Source: an uncultured Pseudomonadota bacterium (GTDB lineage Bacteria; Pseudomonadota; Gammaproteobacteria; Burkholderiales; Rhodocyclaceae). Taken from it: a DNA stretch of 56,106 nt. Where the stretch lies: NCBI GenBank assembly GCA_946479855.1, contig CAMLHL010000010.1, forward strand, positions 1 through 56,106, written 5' to 3'. The notes under the pieces are model-generated. The model was not told the DNA's origin and did no database searches. It saw nothing but the letters and a program-made list of their open reading frames with translations. The translations under genes were made by a program, and so were the position numbers. Shown one piece after another: positions 51,348 through 56,106 of the stretch (its first letter is position 1; each line of letters opens with the position of its first letter).

Positions 51348-51649
51348 ACAAACTTTCGCACAAAAGCGAGTCCGAGCCAGAGTAGCAGCACTATCAGCCA
51401 AGTCAGGGCAGCCACGGCCATGGCGCTGAATGAGCGCGGCAGCAGCAGCGCGACGATCTGCCGAGGGGGCCGGGTTATCAGGTCAAATAGTCGATAAATC
51501 AGGTTATTGCTGCGACCGCTTCCTGCAATGACATAAAGGATGGCCTGCCCCATCAGACACAGGGCAAGCATCTCGAGCATGGCCCGCAGGGCGCTGATCA
51601 GAAAGGTCAGCAAGATAATTCTAGGTTTCCTCAACACCGAATTCGGCAT
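51344..51649 (-). CDS. Small membrane protein, unknown
   Basis: A 101-residue protein with two to three hydrophobic segments (IILLTFLISALRAMLEMLALCLMGQAILYVIAG near the start and AVAALTWLIVLLLWLGLAFV at the end) and an Arg-rich middle. No family is recognised. It overlaps the DUF4212 gene by 29 bases if it starts at ATG 51649; GTG 51637 is an alternative. It is the last gene of the symporter operon, so a link to that transporter is possible but unproven. Confidence 0.6.
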   Translation of the reverse strand: MPNSVLRKPRIILLTFLISALRAMLEMLALCLMGQAILYVIAGSGRSNNLIYRLFDLITRPPRQIVALLLPRSFSAMAVAALTWLIVLLLWLGLAFVRKFV

Positions 51650-51869
51650 CGAGTTTTTTCATCTGCCGGTTGTACCACCAGATGATTGCCAGATAGATGA
51701 CCAGCGCCCCTTGCGCAGCCATATAGAAACCGAGCGGGAAACCGAGAATGACGATTTGATTGATCCCCCGGGCAAACCAGGTCAGCCCGAAGGTGATCAG
51801 CAGCCAGAAGACCAGCAGAACGAAGGTCAGCCGCCGGGTTCGCCGCCAGTAGGCATTGCTGGGGGTCAT
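51621..51869 (-). CDS. DUF4212 small subunit of a sodium/solute symporter
   Basis: An 82-residue protein with two membrane helices (LTFVLLVFWLLITFGLTWFA and FPLGFYMAAQGALVIYLAIIWWY) followed by a short charged tail. This is the DUF4212 layout, with the characteristic FPLGFYMAAQG segment. Such proteins pair with VC_2705-type sodium:solute symporters as a small subunit. It overlaps the symporter stop by four bases (ATGA), so the two are translationally coupled. Confidence 0.9.
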   Translation of the reverse strand: MTPSNAYWRRTRRLTFVLLVFWLLITFGLTWFARGINQIVILGFPLGFYMAAQGALVIYLAIIWWYNRQMKKLDAEFGVEET

Positions 51870-53905
51870 CGCTGACCTGCCCCGTTCTGGAACCTGATAG
51901 TCTGGAGAAAGCTGGCCGAACGCGGATCGGGTCGGGTCATCAGGCTGACCACGACGATGGTCATGAAACCGGCAAGGACACCGAACAGGCCACCCGAGGT
52001 CGATTGAACGTGAAACCAGGGCTCCATGTGGAAACCGCTGATCCCCAGCCAGGGAATACTGTCGAATTCGACGCGCAGGATGTAATAGATCGACAACATG
52101 ACGCCGACAATCATCCCGGCCAGGGCACCGGCGCGGGTCGCTCGCTCCCAGAAAATGCCGAGCACCAGCGCCGGAAAAAAGGCAGAACCGGCAATCGAAA
52201 AGGCCCAGGCGACCATGGACAGGATGGTTCCGGGTTTTTGTGCGGCGACGGTGGCGGCCAGGACGGCGACAACCAGCAACATGGATTTTGAAATCACCAA
52301 GCGGAACTGTGTCGAGGCTTCGGGGCGGATGATGCGGTAATAGACGTCATGCGACAGGGCGCTGGTGATGGTCAGCAACAGGCCATCTGCCGTGGACAGG
52401 GCGGCAGCCAGACCGCCTGCGGCCACCAGACCGGAAACGACATAAGGCATGCCGGCGATTTCCGGCGTCGCCAACACGATGACATCAGGGTTAAGCGACA
52501 GTTCGGCGAGCTGCAGGATGCCATCGCCATTGATATCCTCGATACCGACCAGCCCGAGCTTGGCCCATGCTGCGACCCAGCCGGGCAGTTTGGCGATCGG
52601 TATTTCGGCGAGATGGGCGAGAACTTCGTATTTGGCGAATACCGCATAGGCCGGCGCCGTGATGTAGAGCAGGAGGATGAACAGCAGCGACCAGAACACC
52701 GATTCCCGGGCCTGGCGCACCGTCGGCGTCGTGTAGTAGCGAACCAGCACATGCGGCAAGGCGGCGGTGCCGACGGTCAGGCAGAAGACCAGAGCCAGGA
52801 AATTGATCCGCAGGATGTTCCGCTCCTCCTCGGTATCTCCGGGAAAAGCTTCGGCATGGTGAATCGGCGGTTTGCTGCGGTCGACAGCCGAAAACATGGC
52901 ATTTTCCCAGCGTGCCCTGGCCTGCTCCGAATCATGCGGCAGGTCGCGGCGCAAGCGCTCGAGGGCGACGATATCCTTCATCTGCGCGTCGCTGGCCTTC
53001 AATTCATTGATCTGCGACGACAACTGATCGCGCTCAAGAATCAGCGACTGCGGCAATTGCATGATCTTCTTGGCGTAGAGATCGGCCCGTTCGCGAAAGA
53101 GCTCGCGAACCTCGAGTTCGGTTGGCGATTCGAACAGGCGATTCTCGAGCTGAGTCACTTCCTGCAGCACCTTGCCGTAGACCAGTTGCGGCACTGGGTT
53201 GCCGGTGACGTTGTAGGAGAGGATGGCAACCGGCGTCACGTAGGCGACGATCAGGATCAGGTATTGGGCAACCTGCGTCCAGGTCACCGCACGCATGCCG
53301 CCGAGAAAGGAGCAGACGAGGATGCCGGCGAGACCGACAAAGACGCCGATCTCGAATTGCAGGCTGACGAAGCGGCTGGTAATGACGCCGACGCCGTAAA
53401 TCTGCGCCACGACATAGACGAAGGAAGCGAGAATGGCGGCGGCGACGGCGACCAGGCGAATGGCATTGCCACCGTAGCGGGCGCCAAGAAAATCGGGAAT
53501 GGTGTATTGCTCGAAGCGGCGCAAATAGGGGGCGAGCAGCAGGGCGACGAGAACGAAACCGCCGGTCCAGCCAATGACATAGGCCAGCCCCTGGAAGCCG
53601 GACAGATACAGCGTGCCGGCCATGCCGATGAAGGAAGCGGCGCTCATCCAGTCAGCGCCGGTCGCCATCCCGTTGAATACCGCCGGAATGCTGCGCCCGG
53701 CCACGTAGTATTCCGAGACATCGGAAGTCCGGCTGGCGACGCCGATGATGGCGTACATGGCGATGGTAAAGAACAGGAAGGCGTAGCCGATCCAGCGCGG
53801 CGGCATGCCGTGCTGCTCAAGCACTGCCAGCGCCCCGATGAACAGGGCAAAAGTACCCGTGTAATACAGGTAGTAACGCTGCAGTTTGGTCAGCGAGCGC
53901 AGCAT
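51866..53905 (-). CDS. Sodium:solute symporter, VC_2705 subfamily (ActP-like)
   Basis: From ATG 53905 the product is 679 residues; the upstream frame extension overlaps the exonuclease-like gene and is rejected. It is a sodium/solute symporter with about 13 membrane helices and the motifs SEYYVAGRSIPAVFNGMATGADWMSAASFIGMAG and GGLAAALSTADGLLLTI. A ~150-residue soluble, helix-rich insertion (about 265-410; TQLENRLFESPTELEVRELF...) is typical of the VC_2705 group. Substrates are probably short carboxylates such as acetate or lactate. It shares an operon with a DUF4212 subunit and two upstream regulatory-looking genes. Confidence 0.9.
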   Translation of the reverse strand: MLRSLTKLQRYYLYYTGTFALFIGALAVLEQHGMPPRWIGYAFLFFTIAMYAIIGVASRTSDVSEYYVAGRSIPAVFNGMATGADWMSAASFIGMAGTLYLSGFQGLAYVIGWTGGFVLVALLLAPYLRRFEQYTIPDFLGARYGGNAIRLVAVAAAILASFVYVVAQIYGVGVITSRFVSLQFEIGVFVGLAGILVCSFLGGMRAVTWTQVAQYLILIVAYVTPVAILSYNVTGNPVPQLVYGKVLQEVTQLENRLFESPTELEVRELFRERADLYAKKIMQLPQSLILERDQLSSQINELKASDAQMKDIVALERLRRDLPHDSEQARARWENAMFSAVDRSKPPIHHAEAFPGDTEEERNILRINFLALVFCLTVGTAALPHVLVRYYTTPTVRQARESVFWSLLFILLLYITAPAYAVFAKYEVLAHLAEIPIAKLPGWVAAWAKLGLVGIEDINGDGILQLAELSLNPDVIVLATPEIAGMPYVVSGLVAAGGLAAALSTADGLLLTITSALSHDVYYRIIRPEASTQFRLVISKSMLLVVAVLAATVAAQKPGTILSMVAWAFSIAGSAFFPALVLGIFWERATRAGALAGMIVGVMLSIYYILRVEFDSIPWLGISGFHMEPWFHVQSTSGGLFGVLAGFMTIVVVSLMTRPDPRSASFLQTIRFQNGAGQR

Positions 53906-53915
53906 TCCTTGCTTT

Positions 53916-54587
53916 CTAGTGGTTGCGCCGCAGGAAACTGCTCGCCCGCGATTCGTCGATGAGATGGCTGGCGGTATCGACCTGCTTGCCGACCGCACGC
54001 ACCAGCAACATCTGGAAAATGCGGGCCAGCAACAGCGTGTTGGCCATGGCATCGCGCCGGGCGCTGCCGGCATCGAGGCCGAAAACCTCGATCCAGAAAT
54101 CGAGTGGCATCACTGTGTGCCCTTTTTCCTCGAACATCGAGGGCAGCAACCAGGCCAGATCGACCCATGACGGCTGGAAATCGACGCCCAGCCGCTCGCG
54201 GTAGGCCCGCTGCAGGAAGCCGCCGACATAGGGGACATGATAGGTGACCAGCGGCGCCTTGGCGGCGAACAGCAAAAATGCCATTAATTGCCGGTCGACC
54301 GTAGCATCCTCGCCATCGAGCGTCGAAAAATCGATATAAAAGGTGTCGTCCGGCTGAATCACCCCCTGCCGGACGCAACTGGCGGCGATGCCGAGCAGGC
54401 GGTCGCTCTCCGGCTGCAGGCCGCTGCTGACGATATCGACCACGATATAGCGGGTATGAAAATGCAGTTCGCCCAGCGCCGGCGCCGGGCTGGCGCGCCA
54501 ACCCGCCAGCGAGGCCTGCACGTCGTCGGGCAAGTGCGCCGGAGCGCCGCCCCTGAACAGGAATTTCTTCAGCCCGCGCATCGTCAA
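53916..54587 (-). CDS. DnaQ-like (DEDDh) exonuclease-fold protein, probably inactive
   Basis: A 223-residue protein with the outline of a DEDDh 3'-5' exonuclease domain, but key acids are missing. The first motif, normally DTETTG, is D51-I-V-S-S-G, so the Glu is absent. The second, normally HNAxFD, reads YHVPYVGGF, without the Asp. The third keeps one Asp in SARRDAMANTLLLA but not the His four or five residues before it. This suggests a binding or regulatory role. It overlaps the upstream CBS/DUF294 gene by four bases and precedes the symporter by ten, a pairing I recall from other proteobacterial symporter operons. Confidence 0.78.
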   Translation of the reverse strand: MTMRGLKKFLFRGGAPAHLPDDVQASLAGWRASPAPALGELHFHTRYIVVDIVSSGLQPESDRLLGIAASCVRQGVIQPDDTFYIDFSTLDGEDATVDRQLMAFLLFAAKAPLVTYHVPYVGGFLQRAYRERLGVDFQPSWVDLAWLLPSMFEEKGHTVMPLDFWIEVFGLDAGSARRDAMANTLLLARIFQMLLVRAVGKQVDTASHLIDESRASSFLRRNH

Positions 54588-56106
54588 TTCACCTGGTAAT
54601 CGAGCTTCAGGCGCGTCTGCAGCTTGCGGGCCTGGCGGAAGGATTCCTTGAGGATGCGGCGATCCAGTTCATTGAGGCTGTCCGGGTCGATCAGGTTATC
54701 CCCCTGCCGCCCCGGCTCGCCTTCCAGATACTGGTGTTGCAGGCGCAGCAGCTGGATGAAGTTGAGGCCTTCGAGCACGGCGTTGATTTCCTCGCTGCGG
54801 ATCGACAGGCGTTGTGCCGCCAGCCGCAGGCGCTGAATCGAGTTGGTGTTGTGCACACCGCTGGCCATGGCGTAGATGCGGGCGACATCGACGAAGATGC
54901 GCGAACCGTATTTCTTGAGATCGATCTTGCCCGGGTGATCGGCTTCGAGATCGGTCAGGAAATCGCGGATCTTGCCCAGCGGCGGCTCGACGTCCAGCGC
55001 ATTCTTCGCCATCGCGCGCAGGAACATCGGGTTGGCCGCCGTCTGCGCCAGCAGGTGGCGGCGCATGGCGTCGGCCAGTTCGGCCTGGCCGTAGAGCGGG
55101 CGGAAGTCGAAGAAGATCGTCGCGTTGAGCAGCGCCTCCGGCTGCGGCACGCGGATCCACTTCGAGAACTGCTCCTTCCACTCGTCCAGCGTCAGACACC
55201 ACTGCGGGTTGCTGGCCATGATGTTGCCCTTGCACAACGGGAAGCCGCAGCGGTCGAGATCCTGGTTGACGTCGAGGGCATAGGCCAGGAAACGCTGTTT
55301 CAGCGCGTCGACCGTGAAGCCTTCGGGCGGCACGAAGACGATGCCGTTATCCTGGTCGGTGCTGAAAGTCTGCTCGTCGCGGCCTTCCGAACCGAAGGCC
55401 AGCCAGGCCCACTCGATGCCGTCGAAATTGTGCCTTTCCAGATTGAGCTGGATGACGCGGCGGGTCAGCGCATCGTTGAGCGCCGAGATGAACTGGGTCA
55501 GCTGCTCGGAGCCGATCCCCTGGGCCAGCATGTTGAAAGCCAGCTGGCGCACGTCGGCCGCCGCCTGCTGCAGCGCCTCGACATTGCGGGCGCCGTCGAT
55601 GGCCTGGCGGATCTGGCGCAGGCCGACCCGTTGCAGCGAAAAGAGGTCGCGCTCGGAAACGACGCCGGTCAGCTTGCCCTCGGCATCGGTAACCAGCACG
55701 TGGCGGATGCCGTGGGTGGCCATGGCGAACATCGCATCGTAGGCCGTTGCATGTTCCTCGAGCATGAGGGGATCGGGCGACATGGCGTAGCCGATCGGCG
55801 TGGCCAGCGAGAGATCCTTCAGCACGACGCGGTCGAGCAGGTCGGAGCGGGTAAACACGCCAACCGGCTTGCGCTCCTCGTCGATGATCACCAGGGAGCC
55901 GATGCCGGCTTCCGACATGGTCGCCAGCGCCACGCGCAGCGGCGTTTCGGGCGAGACGGTGAGCGGCGAACGGGAACCGATGCCGGCCAGCGGCGAATTG
56001 AGCGTCTGTTGCTCGCTGGCGCGCTGGGCGAACTGCAGTTGCAGCTGGCGACGCGACTGGTCGAGCAGGCTGGCGATGTACTGCGTGCAGAAGAGGTTGA
56101 ATTCCG
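54584..56106 (-). CDS. CBS-domain/DUF294 nucleotidyltransferase-like regulator, 5' part missing
   Basis: The frame is open to the right edge, so the N-terminus (often a cyclic-nucleotide-binding domain in this family) is outside. The visible ~507 residues contain a helical linker, two CBS motifs (MSEAGIGSLVIIDEERKPVGVFTRSDL and MATHGIRHVLVTDAEGKLTGVVSERDL), a DUF294 nucleotidyltransferase-like domain with FGSEGRDEQTFSTDQDNG, which keeps the GS and D.D pattern, and a C-terminal helical domain. Its relative GlnD uridylylates PII, so a signal-controlled nucleotide transfer that affects the symporter is possible. It overlaps the exonuclease-like gene by four bases. Confidence 0.88.
   Translation of the reverse strand, partial: EFNLFCTQYIASLLDQSRRQLQLQFAQRASEQQTLNSPLAGIGSRSPLTVSPETPLRVALATMSEAGIGSLVIIDEERKPVGVFTRSDLLDRVVLKDLSLATPIGYAMSPDPLMLEEHATAYDAMFAMATHGIRHVLVTDAEGKLTGVVSERDLFSLQRVGLRQIRQAIDGARNVEALQQAAADVRQLAFNMLAQGIGSEQLTQFISALNDALTRRVIQLNLERHNFDGIEWAWLAFGSEGRDEQTFSTDQDNGIVFVPPEGFTVDALKQRFLAYALDVNQDLDRCGFPLCKGNIMASNPQWCLTLDEWKEQFSKWIRVPQPEALLNATIFFDFRPLYGQAELADAMRRHLLAQTAANPMFLRAMAKNALDVEPPLGKIRDFLTDLEADHPGKIDLKKYGSRIFVDVARIYAMASGVHNTNSIQRLRLAAQRLSIRSEEINAVLEGLNFIQLLRLQHQYLEGEPGRQGDNLIDPDSLNELDRRILKESFRQARKLQTRLKLDYQVN

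Noticed and set aside
53906..54073. N-terminal extension of the symporter
   Set aside because: It overlaps the exonuclease-like gene and has a Cys/Arg/Trp-rich shadow-like sequence. ATG 53905 starts the first expected symporter helix region.

Overview
The window looks like a chromosomal segment of a GC-rich betaproteobacterium, most likely a Rhodocyclales member (Dechloromonas/Azonexus-like). That placement is inferred from gene order and protein character (pilU-dapE-prmB; tRNA-His/tig-clpP-clpX-lon-hupB; trmJ divergent from suhB); no search was possible. No insertion sequence, integrase, phage gene or CRISPR array was seen. Almost every base lies in or next to a gene, and no gene-free stretch exceeds about 200 bases.

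Positions 1-14,351 are housekeeping. They hold the 3' end of a PilU-type ATPase gene, dapE, prmB, a spermidine-synthase-like gene, a small lipoprotein and pepD (both on the minus strand), tRNA-His, the protein-quality-control series tig, clpP, clpX and lon (lon with a good sigma-32-type promoter), hupB with a strong sigma-70 promoter, an HDOD gene, trmJ and suhB.

Positions 14,348-51,020 form one very large minus-strand surface-polysaccharide locus. Read in its transcription direction, it begins with a 2.5-thousand-residue fully reducing type I polyketide/fatty-acid synthase (KS-AT-DH-degenerate MT-ER-KR-ACP, no thioesterase). An overlapping PLP-dependent alpha-oxoamine synthase follows. Next come the ABC exporter and export channel (kpsM, kpsT with an unusual C-terminal extension, kpsE, kpsD-type). 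The cargo region follows: a giant GT2+GT4 glycosyltransferase, a CatB-type acetyltransferase, an Stf0-type sulfotransferase, a secreted orphan protein and a double methyltransferase. Then come a complete PAPS supply and recycling set (cysD, cysNC fusion, TSUP transporter, cysQ), a double-GT glycosyltransferase, rfbBDAC for dTDP-L-rhamnose and another glycosyltransferase. It ends with a KpsS-type Kdo transferase, a short-chain dehydrogenase and an LTA-synthase-like sulfatase-fold enzyme. My reading is a sulfated, rhamnose-containing, acetylated and/or methylated capsule, exported by a group-2-type ABC route. It may be carried on an unusual lipid made by the synthase plus oxoamine synthase plus dehydrogenase. 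This resembles the Sinorhizobium rkp-1 K-antigen genes, but here those genes are split to the two ends of the locus and enclose a lower-GC cassette.

Base composition supports a cassette model. The outer lipid genes (synthase, first two thirds of the oxoamine synthase, dehydrogenase, LTA-synthase-like gene) are GC-rich like the chromosome. Everything between about 16.6 and 42.5 kb is less GC-rich, and 31-34 kb is strikingly AT-rich. One composition junction falls inside the oxoamine synthase gene, just after its PLP-lysine codon.

Positions 51,185-56,106 return to ordinary chromosome: tRNA-Ser(GGA) with its terminator and promoter, a small membrane protein, and a sodium/solute symporter pair (DUF4212 small subunit plus VC_2705-type large subunit). 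These share an operon with a DEDDh exonuclease-fold protein that has lost catalytic acids and a CBS/DUF294 regulatory protein that runs off the window.
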